Assembly: GCA_964539095.1 (NCBI GenBank)
Contig: CAZIFL010000004.1
Span: 62,001 to 126,000 of the forward strand
DNA length: 64,000 nucleotides
From: DAIPKP01 sp964539095
Lineage (GTDB): Bacteria; Synergistota; Synergistia; Synergistales; Aminiphilaceae
Reading direction: 5' to 3'
Part shown: positions 1-7,092 of the stretch, piece after piece
Numbering within the stretch: position 1 is the first letter of the stretch
How the letters are laid out: every line of letters begins with the position of its first letter
Program-made: the position numbers and the translations under genes
Notes under the pieces: model-generated
Database searches by the model: none
What the model saw: only the letters and a program-made list of their open reading frames with translations
What the model was told of the DNA's origin: nothing

Positions 1-426
1 GCTATCGACTACTTCCTCAACATGGGTCTGGCTACCAAGGGGTGGCTGCTTATCCCTCTCGGCCTTCTCTTTGCAGCGGTCTACTACTTCCTCTTTGTCT
101 GGATTATTCGAGCCTTTAACCTGCCCACTCCCGGGCGGGTAGAGCTTGAGACGGCGGAAGTGTCTTCCTCCGTGGGGGAGCTTCCCATAGAGAGCCTTGC
201 GGTGGCCTATCTTGAGGCGTTGGGGGGCAAAGGAAACGTTGAAAGCCTTGATGCCTGCATTACCAGGCTCAGGCTGGTTCTGAAAGATGCCTCAGTGATA
301 ACCGACGAGCATCTCAAGATTTTGGGATGCACAGGGGTGCTCCGCTCCAAGGGAAATATTATGCAGGTTGTGGTGGGAACTAAGGCGGAGATCCTGGCGG
401 ATGCCATAAAGGTACTCATGAAGTAA
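1..426 (+). CDS. nagE: N-acetylglucosamine PTS permease, C-terminal part (IIC end + IIB domain), partial
   Basis: The reading frame is open from base 1, so the 5' end lies outside the window. The first ~35 residues are the last membrane segment of a PTS EIIC domain (hydrophobic, ending FNLPTPGR). After a short linker comes an EIIB domain of the glucose/GlcNAc superfamily. The phospho-acceptor Cys sits in the DACITRLRL signature (C-x-T-R-L-R). The protein would import and phosphorylate a sugar at the cytoplasmic membrane. GlcNAc is inferred from nagA, nagB and a separate IIA gene directly downstream. No IIA domain is fused here, so the IIA at 2450 probably supplies it. Family assignment is firm, substrate fairly firm. 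Confidence 0.88.
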   Translation, partial: AIDYFLNMGLATKGWLLIPLGLLFAAVYYFLFVWIIRAFNLPTPGRVELETAEVSSSVGELPIESLAVAYLEALGGKGNVESLDACITRLRLVLKDASVITDEHLKILGCTGVLRSKGNIMQVVVGTKAEILADAIKVLMK

Positions 427-481
427 TCCGCACCTTCTGCAGATCCTGCATAAAGTGCACAAAGATCGAGGGGAGAATGCC

Positions 482-1642
482 ATGCTTCAGGCTATCATAC
501 ACGGGCGTATCGTACTGGAAGATCGCATTCTGGAAGATGGAACCCTTCTTTACGATACACGGATTCAAGAGATCTTTCAGGGTGGTGTGGAGGCACTTCC
601 TGTGGGAATTCCTCTACACGACGCCCAGGGGGCCTACGTTCTCCCCGGCATGATTGATATTCACACCCATGGTGCTCTGGGGTGGGATGTTATGGATGGA
701 GATCCCCGGGGAATTCGGGAAATGTCTTCCTTTCTCGCTTCCCGGGGGGTAACCTCCTTCTGCCCCACCACCATGACCATGCCTCTTGAAACTATACACA
801 AGGCCATAGAGGCGGTTCGGCAGTGCCGTGGGGAGGGAGTTCCCGGAGCTTCCATTCTTGGTATCCATCTGGAGGGTCCCTTCATCTCTTCCCGATACAA
901 AGGGGCCCAGAATGCCGAGGATATTTTAGAACCCTCTGCGGCGTGGGTGCTCGAAAGAAAAGAAGATATCCGCATTGTTACCTACGCTCCCGAAAAGGAT
1001 CCACGGGGGGCGTTCTGCTCCTCCCTCGCGAAGGAAGGAATCCGGCTCTCCCTCGGCCATACGGGGGCTTCTTACGAAGATGTCTTTCGGGCTCAGGAGT
1101 ACGGTGCATCTTCAGCTTCGCATCTCTTCAACGGTATGCCCCCCATACACCATCGGGATCCCGGTGTGGTGGGGGGGGTGCTCAAAAGTTCTCTCTATGC
1201 GGAACTTATCGCAGACGGTGTGCATGTACACCCCGGCTTTTTCGATCTGGTGGTACGCATGAAGTCCCCGGAAAAGGTGATTCTTATCTCCGACTCCATG
1301 CGAGCCGCAGGATTCGGCGAGGGGGAGTATGATTTCGGAGGTCAGAGGGTGCGGGTCTCCCGGGGGGAGGCCCGCCTCGCAGATGGAACCCTTGCGGGGA
1401 GTGTTCTTACCCTGGATCAGGCTTTTCGAAACGTTTTCTATGCCGCAGGCCTCTCCCTTCCTCAGATGGCCCGGCTTACTGCGACGAATGCGGCGAAGAT
1501 GCTTGGGCTTCCGGATAAGGGGCGTATTGTCCGGGGGGCCTCTGCGGATCTCGTCTTCCTGGATGCCTCGCTTGAGGTAGAGAGAACCCTGGTGGAGGGG
1601 CATGACGTTTTTTCGAGAAAAAGTGGGGAGAGTTCATCATGA
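482..1642 (+). CDS. nagA: N-acetylglucosamine-6-phosphate deacetylase
   Basis: A 386-residue amidohydrolase that converts GlcNAc-6-P to GlcN-6-P plus acetate in the cytoplasm. Visible signatures are the metal-binding DIHTHG near residue 60, HLEGPFIS around 130, SLGHTGA and HLFNGMPP in the middle, and ISDSMRAAG near 270, all standard for NagA. I place the start at ATG 482 because GAGGGGAG (468-475) is well spaced before it; an in-frame ATG at 455 would add nine residues with no SD. The stop overlaps the nagB start (ATGA at 1639-1642), so translation is probably coupled. Confidence 0.95.
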   Translation: MLQAIIHGRIVLEDRILEDGTLLYDTRIQEIFQGGVEALPVGIPLHDAQGAYVLPGMIDIHTHGALGWDVMDGDPRGIREMSSFLASRGVTSFCPTTMTMPLETIHKAIEAVRQCRGEGVPGASILGIHLEGPFISSRYKGAQNAEDILEPSAAWVLERKEDIRIVTYAPEKDPRGAFCSSLAKEGIRLSLGHTGASYEDVFRAQEYGASSASHLFNGMPPIHHRDPGVVGGVLKSSLYAELIADGVHVHPGFFDLVVRMKSPEKVILISDSMRAAGFGEGEYDFGGQRVRVSRGEARLADGTLAGSVLTLDQAFRNVFYAAGLSLPQMARLTATNAAKMLGLPDKGRIVRGASADLVFLDASLEVERTLVEGHDVFSRKSGESSS

Positions 1643-2406
1643 GAATCGTTCTTTCGGATACCTATAGGGATATGAGCCGCAAGGCCGCCTATATCGTAGC
1701 AAGCCAGATCATCCTGAATCCCCGGAGTGTGCTGGGGCTCGCCACGGGAGATACGCCTCTGGGGCTCTATCGTATGCTTATCAGCATGTATTGGGCGGGA
1801 GATCTCGACTTTTCTCGCATCACTACCTTCAACCTTGACGAGTATTACGAGCTTTCCGAAGAGAGTCCCTACAGCTACCACTACTACATGAAGCAGAATC
1901 TCTTTCAGCATATTAACATTAGAAAGGAACAGTGCCACATCCCCCGGGGGACTGCAGAAAATGTGGAGCAGGAGTGCCGCCTTTACGACAGAGCTATCGA
2001 GGATGCAGGAGGCATTGATCTCCAGATTTTAGGGCTTGGGGTTGATGGACATATCGGCTTTAACGAGCCCGATGAAAAGTTTGAAGGGGGAACTCATCTC
2101 GTGGAGCTTCAGGAGAGCACCCTTCAGGCAAATGCCCGATTTTTCCCCTCCTCCGAGGAGGTTCCCCGGTTTGCTCTCAGCATGGGAATAAAAACCATCA
2201 TGAAAGCGAGGAAAATTCTTCTTCTCGCGAGCGGGGCTTCCAAAGCGGATGCCATCTATGAGGCTCTTCGGGGAGAGGTGAATCCCGAAATTCCCGCATC
2301 CATCCTGCAACTGCATCCAGATGTTACCTGCATTCTCGACAAAAACGCTGCATCTCGGCTGGAGGCGGAAGGGGAGGAGCTTCCACTCCAAAAAAGAAGT
2401 TTCTAA
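1639..2406 (+). CDS. nagB: Glucosamine-6-phosphate deaminase
   Basis: At 255 residues it matches the usual length of NagB. It isomerises and deaminates GlcN-6-P to fructose-6-P plus ammonia, feeding amino-sugar carbon into glycolysis. The N-terminal LGLATGDTPLGLY phosphate loop, TFNLDEYYEL, and the catalytic LGLGVDGHIGFNEP segment are all present. It overlaps nagA by four bases and precedes the PTS IIA gene, completing an uptake-to-glycolysis cassette. Confidence 0.96.
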   Translation: MRIVLSDTYRDMSRKAAYIVASQIILNPRSVLGLATGDTPLGLYRMLISMYWAGDLDFSRITTFNLDEYYELSEESPYSYHYYMKQNLFQHINIRKEQCHIPRGTAENVEQECRLYDRAIEDAGGIDLQILGLGVDGHIGFNEPDEKFEGGTHLVELQESTLQANARFFPSSEEVPRFALSMGIKTIMKARKILLLASGASKADAIYEALRGEVNPEIPASILQLHPDVTCILDKNAASRLEAEGEELPLQKRSF

Positions 2407-2434
2407 AAGACCGAAAGGCCGATCTTTTTTTTAT
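2407..2434 (+). terminator. Possible weak hairpin/attenuator between nagB and PTS IIA
   Basis: Just after the nagB stop an A-rich run and ACC-GAAA-GG precede a run of eight T. The stem needs a bulge to pair, so it is at best a weak intrinsic terminator that could lower IIA expression relative to nagB. Read by eye; not folded. Confidence 0.25.
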
Positions 2435-2449
2435 GAAGGAGATGATTCT

Positions 2450-2935
2450 GTGGGGCATCCAGAGCACTCAGAAAACACCGTGCATCTTTTGGCTCCCATG
2501 AAGGGGAAGGTGATTCCTCTCGAAGAGGTACCAGATCAGGTTTTTTCCCAGAAGATGGTGGGGGATGGCATAGCCCTTTTCCCCGAAGATGGGGAGGTTC
2601 TGGCACCTCTCGGGGGAGAGGTGGTGGCACTCTTTCCCACGGGACACGCCTTAGGAATACGTTCCCCCCAGGGGCTTGAGGTGCTTATTCATATAGGTAT
2701 CGAAACCGTGGGCCTTCAGGGGAAAGGCTTTATCCTTCATGTGGGGAAGGGGGATAGCGTAGAGCCTGGAGAGAAGCTTATCACGGCGGATCTCACGTAT
2801 ATTCAGGCTCATGCCCCCTCGCTTCTCACCCCGGTTATTATGACTAACATGGAAAAAGTGCAGCATTGGGAGATTGTAAGAAAGGGAAGGGTAGATGCGG
2901 GGGATCCCCTCCTTGCGGTAACGCTGAAAATGTGA
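2450..2935 (+). CDS. PTS glucose-family IIA component
   Basis: A 161-residue stand-alone EIIA(Glc)-family protein, the cytoplasmic phosphocarrier between HPr and EIIB. The active His is in LIHIGIETVGL, matching the H-[IF]-G-[IL]-[DE]-T-V signature. The first motif LLAPMKGKVIPLEEV and the late NMEKV segment also fit. The start is GTG 2450, eight bases after AAGGAG (2436-2441). The same frame runs upstream into nagB, but no start there has an SD. Last gene of the nag cassette, it likely serves the truncated permease at base 1, which lacks a IIA domain. Confidence 0.92.
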   Translation: MGHPEHSENTVHLLAPMKGKVIPLEEVPDQVFSQKMVGDGIALFPEDGEVLAPLGGEVVALFPTGHALGIRSPQGLEVLIHIGIETVGLQGKGFILHVGKGDSVEPGEKLITADLTYIQAHAPSLLTPVIMTNMEKVQHWEIVRKGRVDAGDPLLAVTLKM

Positions 2936-2949
2936 TCTTTTCGCAAAAG

Positions 2950-2998
2950 ACACTTTCGGGGGGGGCTTGGCAAAACTTCCTCCCGAAAGTGTTTCGTT
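2950..2998. terminator. Intrinsic terminator between nag operon and DUF2156 gene
   Basis: A perfect 11-bp inverted repeat (ACACTTTCGGG at 2950-2960 with CCCGAAAGTGT at 2982-2992) is followed by a T-rich stretch and preceded by A's. It lies between convergent genes, so it may work in both directions. Confidence 0.8.
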
Positions 2999-3026
2999 TC
3001 TCTTGGCTGCCGTGAATGTCTCCTGT

Positions 3027-3923
3027 TTATTCCTTCGGGTAGAGGAAACAGGTTCCCAGAAGATGATCCGGAAGGTAGGATTCTTTGGCGTGACGCAACC
3101 CAGGAATGCCGAGATCCTGCTCCCGATTGATATAGGGGCACTGCTGTTCCAGAATCTTGGCTGTCTCCTTGTTAATCACCTGATAGGCCCCGGTGTAGCG
3201 GATATCTGCCTTTTCAAAATGAACCAGCCCGAAATCCTCGTTGCACCTACTGAAAAGAGAGATCCCCACCACATAATTATCCGCATAGAGCACCAACCCC
3301 TGAAGCTCCAGCTCCTTATAATACCGAAAGGCTCTGCAGATAGCCTTCTTCTCCTGCTCAATCTGAGCGGCCTCGTAGGTCTTCTTCCCCCGGCTCCACC
3401 GCTCCAGAAGGGGGGTATATTCGCTGTAGAGTTCGGGATGAAGGGGGATACAGCGTACGTGCCGATTCTTTTTGTAGAACTGATTGATCTGGTTCCGCCG
3501 CTTAGCAAGCCCGGCCCCCTTGAGATGGGCAAGATGTTCGGCCCTGTAGATATAATCGGCGTACTCTCTGCTGTATTCCAGCGTAAAGTGTTTTTCGAGA
3601 GCAGGCTGCTGGAGCTTCGCATACGTCTCGTCCAGAAAAAAGATAGCTCCGCTCCAACCCTCTGATCGCGCAGTTTGGGAAAGCTCTTTCAGCTCTTCAA
3701 CGGAGCAGTTGCGGTGTTCTGGCAGAAAGAGGTAGTCCTGAGGAAGAGAGCGTAGCAGAAGCTTGCCCTGCCACAATCCCCATTCCACGGGGTAGGAATC
3801 ACCCCATAAGAAAAGATTGACAAAGCTGTATTCGCAGCTCAGTAATCCCCGGGAGGGAAAATGTTCCAGAAAGGTCTTTCTATCTTCTATTTCGAGGGGT
3901 TTCAGAGAGAGGGGAGAAGTCAT
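3027..3923 (-). CDS. DUF2156 domain protein (GNAT-fold, LPG synthase C-terminal-like)
   Basis: A 298-residue soluble protein of the DUF2156 family, related to the C-terminal domain of phosphatidylglycerol lysyltransferases (MprF) but without membrane segments. Characteristic blocks are the K/R-rich LAKRRNQINQFYKKN near residue 140, VHFEKADIRYTGAYQVIN around 230, and YINREQDLGIPGLRHAKESY near 265. Family members may transfer aminoacyl groups, but the substrate is unknown here. It is downstream of, and overlaps by ATGA, a GNAT acetyltransferase, so the two are co-translated. Confidence 0.85.
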   Translation of the reverse strand: MTSPLSLKPLEIEDRKTFLEHFPSRGLLSCEYSFVNLFLWGDSYPVEWGLWQGKLLLRSLPQDYLFLPEHRNCSVEELKELSQTARSEGWSGAIFFLDETYAKLQQPALEKHFTLEYSREYADYIYRAEHLAHLKGAGLAKRRNQINQFYKKNRHVRCIPLHPELYSEYTPLLERWSRGKKTYEAAQIEQEKKAICRAFRYYKELELQGLVLYADNYVVGISLFSRCNEDFGLVHFEKADIRYTGAYQVINKETAKILEQQCPYINREQDLGIPGLRHAKESYLPDHLLGTCFLYPKE

Positions 3924-4345
3924 GATAACCTCATAGGAAGAAAGCCTTCCATTTCCTGAAAACCGAGACGCCGGTAAAATGCCTTGGTTCCGGGTTCTCC
4001 GATAAGGCCGATCCAGTCTATGCCGCGTCTTTGCAGCTCCTCTATGAGAAAGGAGATGATCCGGGAACCGACCCCCTGCCCCCGAAACTCCTTTAATACC
4101 GCCACATCCTGAATATAGGCATCACTCACCCCGTCGGAGAGAACCCGCCCCATGCCGATCTGGCGTTTGTCGAAAAAGGCTCCTGCGAAGAGAAAGCTCC
4201 CGCGGACCATGGGAGCGATGAAAGAGGTATCCCAGTCGTGATCCCACCACCCTGCATGGCGGTAGAGATTTTCGATCTCTTCTTCTGACGCTGCGGTAAG
4301 TATTTTCAAAGAGAGAGCATCTGGTGGTATCATAATCGTGTGCAT
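3920..4345 (-). CDS. GNAT family N-acetyltransferase
   Basis: A 141-residue single-domain acetyltransferase. The acetyl-CoA pyrophosphate loop is visible as VAVLKEFRGQGVGSRII (R-x2-G-x-G pattern) around residue 80. The C-terminal GTKAFYRRLGFQEMEGF is the usual motif B. The acceptor substrate cannot be told from sequence. First gene of a two-gene minus-strand operon with the DUF2156 gene. The chosen ATG (4345) has AAGGGA upstream at a rather long spacing; ATG 4333 is an alternative. Confidence 0.85.
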   Translation of the reverse strand: MHTIMIPPDALSLKILTAASEEEIENLYRHAGWWDHDWDTSFIAPMVRGSFLFAGAFFDKRQIGMGRVLSDGVSDAYIQDVAVLKEFRGQGVGSRIISFLIEELQRRGIDWIGLIGEPGTKAFYRRLGFQEMEGFLPMRLS

Positions 4346-4373
4346 GGAAACAACGTCCCTTCGGGAATTTTCA

Positions 4374-4439
4374 CCGTACAGATTGTACGGATGCGGAGAT
4401 TGTACAAGAGAGAGCGGCTGTGGTTGCAGCGTTTTGTAC
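4374..4439. promoter_or_regulatory. Operator-like TGTAC palindrome with spaced repeats
   Basis: CCGTACA-GAT-TGTACGG (4374-4390) is a perfect 7-bp inverted repeat with a 3-bp centre. Further TGTAC cores start at 4401 and 4435, that is 17 and 51 bases after the one at 4384; another lies at 4704. Regular spacing in a divergent promoter region suggests a regulator binding site, but the regulator is unknown. Confidence 0.45.
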
Positions 4440-4615
4440 GCCGTCCAATTATATCATCGCAGGGTATAACGCAGGAAAGAGATTTTGCAGAAAGCCGTTT
4501 TTCAGCATTCGCCAGGATGTATTTTTTGTGGAAAGTTTTTCGTTTCGAAGAAAGGCTGGTTTTTGAGAGGAAAAATGAGTATTATAGGAGGAGATACGGT
4601 GAGAAAGGGTGTTGC

Positions 4616-4680
4616 ACCTCCTTCTCCTTTGCGCAGAAGGAGGTTCTAACAGCTTCGGGCCAGCTTTTGTTCCAGAACCT
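4616..4680 (+). promoter_or_regulatory. Two mutually overlapping hairpins upstream of symporter
   Basis: ACCTCCTTCT (4616-4625) pairs perfectly with AGAAGGAGGT (4635-4644). The last part of that right arm, AGGTTCT (4641-4647), can instead pair with AGAACCT (4674-4680). The two helices share bases 4641-4644, so they compete. There is no U-tract, so this may be an mRNA switch, a processed leader or chance. Confidence 0.4.
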
Positions 4681-4773
4681 TTGGAGGGGAGGGTGATGCT
4701 GTTTGTACATGCGGCGCAAAGATTAATTCTGCATGCAGTAAGGCGCTAAACTTTACGTAAGGGGGAATTATCG

Positions 4774-6066
4774 TTGCAGGAGAAAAAAGGAATTCCACTG
4801 ATTTGGAAAATAGCCATTGGTTTTGTTCTCGGTGTAGCGGCGGGGCTTTTTTTTGGAGATAAAGTAGAGATAATAAAGCCTCTGGGAACTATCTTTGTGA
4901 ATCTCCTTAAGATGCTTATCGTTCCTCTTGTCTTTACCAGCCTTGTGGTGGGAACTGCCTCCATCGGAGATCCTCTCTCTCTCGGAAGAATCGGCTTAAA
5001 AACCGTGGTGCTCTATCTTCTTACCACCGCAGTGGCCATCACTATCGGCCTTGGCGTGGGGAGCTTTACCAAGCCCGGAGACGGCATGAATCTCCAGAGG
5101 GATGTATCGGGGCACGTTATCTCTGCCGAGGTGCGGGGATACCAGATTGAGGAAGGAACCATCAAATCTCAGGTAGCCAGCATGGAGTCCCGGGCTCAGT
5201 CGGCTCCCAAGGGGCTCGTGGATGTCATCGTCAGCGTTTTCCCCACGAATCCCATTCAGGCCCTTGCAGATGGGAACATGCTTCAGATCATCGTCTTTGC
5301 CATATTCTTCGGTATCGCTGCGGTGCTGGCGGGGGAGAAGGGCAAGTTTATCGTGGATGTTATGGGGTCTGCCGCAGAGGTGATGTACAAGGTTACCCAC
5401 ATGGTGATGCACTTCGCACCTTTTGGTGTCTTTGCCCTTATCGCGGTAACCGTATCTCAGTACGGCCCCAGTGTGCTCCTTCCCTTTGGCAAGGTCATTC
5501 TTGCGGTAGCTGCGGGATGTGTTATCCATGCGGTGGTGGTCTACTCCGGATTGGTGACTATCTTTACCCGCAAATCTCCCTTCTGGTTCTTCGGAGGGGT
5601 TAAAGAGGCCATGCTCACCGCCTTTGTCACCCGCTCCAGTGCAGCCACCCTGCCGGTGACCATGGAGTGTACCCAGAACATGGGGGTCTCGGAGAAGATC
5701 TCTTCCTTCGTGCTTCCTCTGGGAGCCACCATCAACATGGACGGTACCGCTCTCTATCAGGGTGTCTGTGCTCTCTTTGTGGCCCAGGCCTTTGGCATTG
5801 AACTTACCTCCAGTATGCAGATCAGCATCATCCTCACCGCCACCCTCGCCTCTATCGGAACCGCAGGTGTTCCCGGAGCGGGGCTTATCATGCTTACCCT
5901 GGTGCTTACTCAGGCGGGGCTTCCCCTTGAGGGAGTAGCGCTCATCGCAGGGATTGATGCAGTGCTCGATATGTTCCGTACCGCTCTCAATATCACAGGA
6001 GATGCCTGTGTCGCCACGGTGATCGCGAAAACAGAGAACGAACTCGATATCCCCAAAGCGGCCTGA
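4774..6066 (+). CDS. Dicarboxylate/amino acid:cation symporter (DAACS/SDF family)
   Basis: A 430-residue inner-membrane symporter of the GltP/DctA family, importing glutamate, aspartate or C4-dicarboxylates with Na+ or H+. The re-entrant hairpin motif TRSSAATLP (HP1), the NMDGTAL unwound-TM7 motif, GTAGVPGAG (HP2) and DMFRTALNITGDA (TM8) are all present in order. The start is TTG 4774 with AAGGGGG eight bases upstream; no ATG fits better. It is monocistronic, ending in a strong terminator. The substrate is not decidable by eye. Confidence 0.93.
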   Translation: MQEKKGIPLIWKIAIGFVLGVAAGLFFGDKVEIIKPLGTIFVNLLKMLIVPLVFTSLVVGTASIGDPLSLGRIGLKTVVLYLLTTAVAITIGLGVGSFTKPGDGMNLQRDVSGHVISAEVRGYQIEEGTIKSQVASMESRAQSAPKGLVDVIVSVFPTNPIQALADGNMLQIIVFAIFFGIAAVLAGEKGKFIVDVMGSAAEVMYKVTHMVMHFAPFGVFALIAVTVSQYGPSVLLPFGKVILAVAAGCVIHAVVVYSGLVTIFTRKSPFWFFGGVKEAMLTAFVTRSSAATLPVTMECTQNMGVSEKISSFVLPLGATINMDGTALYQGVCALFVAQAFGIELTSSMQISIILTATLASIGTAGVPGAGLIMLTLVLTQAGLPLEGVALIAGIDAVLDMFRTALNITGDACVATVIAKTENELDIPKAA

Positions 6067-6105
6067 GCGTAGCTGTGAAGTTGTAGGTTAAAGTTTTTGT
6101 AAAAG

Positions 6106-6144
6106 AAAAGGAGCCCTCTTCTCTGCAGAAAGGGGCTCCTTTTT
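6106..6144 (+). terminator. Intrinsic terminator after symporter
   Basis: AAAAGGAGCCC (6106-6116) pairs with GGGCTCCTTTT (6133-6143), giving an 11-bp stem ending in a T-run. The A-rich left side means it may also stop transcripts from the convergent radical SAM gene. Confidence 0.85.
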
Positions 6145-6171
6145 CGTGTGGTATCTGTATCTCCGAGGTAT

Positions 6172-7092
6172 TCAGAGCGTACGAGCTGTTTGGAGATTGT
6201 GAAGGCTCTCTTCGATCTTCCGCACCACCCTGGATTTATCTTCCATCCAGAGAGGAGCCACAAGAAAGGGGGGGTGTGCATCCGCGGTGAGACGCTGTAC
6301 CACCATTTCTGGATGTGCACGAAGACTCTCCGCTACCCTTAGGGCATACTCCTCCAGAGAGAGGGGGTGGAACTTGCCTCTTTCGTACAGCTCTTCTAGA
6401 GGAGTATCGCCCAAGACATGAAGAGGGTGAAACTTTACCGAGGTTACCCCCCGGGGAGCAAGCCAGGAGAGGGAGCGGATAAGCTGATCCTCGGGCTCTC
6501 CGGGAATTCCCGCTATCAAATGAGCGCAAAGGCGCAGATCGGGCCATTTCGAGGCCCTTTCCAGAGCATCTTCCACATCCTTCAGGGAATGTCCCCGCCG
6601 CAGAAAGAGAAGCCCCTCCTCCTGAGTGGTCTGGATACCCAGCTCAAGCCACACCGCAAGCCCCCGTTTTACAAAATCGTGAAGAAGAGCGAAAAAATCG
6701 TCTTCCACCAAGTCTGGGCGGGTCCCCAGAGCAAGCCCCACCACGGGAAGATGTCCAGAGGCTTCTTTCAGGGCGGTTTCGATATGCTGCCTCAGCGTAG
6801 CAAGAGGGAGATTCGAAGCGGAGTAGCTCTGAAAGTAGAGAATAGCCTTCTTTGCCTTGAAACGGTTTTGAGCTACCGCCGCCCCCTGCCGAACCTGCTC
6901 CTGCAGCGAGATACCCCGGAGGAGTGCCCCGGTACCGCCCCCTCGGAAATCGCAGAAAATACATCCTCCCTGGCGGAGATTTTCCCGATGAGGACACCCC
7001 GCACCCAGATCCAGGGATATCTTGTGAACCCGGCTACCGAACTCCTCTCGAAGAAGGGTGGACCACTTTCGATAGAGTACCGGATCAGTCAA
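6172..7092 (-). CDS. Radical SAM protein, YhcC/TIGR01212-like
   Basis: About 306 residues. The N-terminal cluster CPHRENLRQGGCIFC carries the spaced cysteines typical of the TIGR01212/YhcC radical SAM family (C-x7-9-C-x2-C type) that bind the [4Fe-4S] used for SAM cleavage. Later blocks LALGTRPDL, ELGIQT and HLIAGIPGE fit the same family, whose reaction is unknown. I choose TTG 7092, which overlaps the purD-purE stop. The frame stays open to 7173, inside purE, but homologues normally begin near the LYRKWSTLLREEFG block. Its position as the last gene of the purine operon suggests co-transcription, not a purine role. Confidence 0.85.
   Translation of the reverse strand: MTDPVLYRKWSTLLREEFGSRVHKISLDLGAGCPHRENLRQGGCIFCDFRGGGTGALLRGISLQEQVRQGAAVAQNRFKAKKAILYFQSYSASNLPLATLRQHIETALKEASGHLPVVGLALGTRPDLVEDDFFALLHDFVKRGLAVWLELGIQTTQEEGLLFLRRGHSLKDVEDALERASKWPDLRLCAHLIAGIPGEPEDQLIRSLSWLAPRGVTSVKFHPLHVLGDTPLEELYERGKFHPLSLEEYALRVAESLRAHPEMVVQRLTADAHPPFLVAPLWMEDKSRVVRKIEESLHNLQTARTL

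Larger units (their letters stand above)
4346..4773. other. 428-bp divergent intergenic region, palindromes and hairpins
   Basis: Lies between the minus-strand GNAT gene and the plus-strand symporter. An open frame at 4340-4696 exists but has no SD, no recognisable family and unusual composition, so I do not call it a gene. The region instead holds a TGTAC-type palindrome (4374-4390) with further TGTAC copies, and a pair of overlapping hairpins (4616-4680), described separately. Confidence 0.6.

Noticed and set aside
4340..4696. A 118-codon frame before the dicarboxylate symporter
   Set aside because: No SD, starts in the GNAT gene on the other strand, and lies over palindromes; better seen as intergenic.
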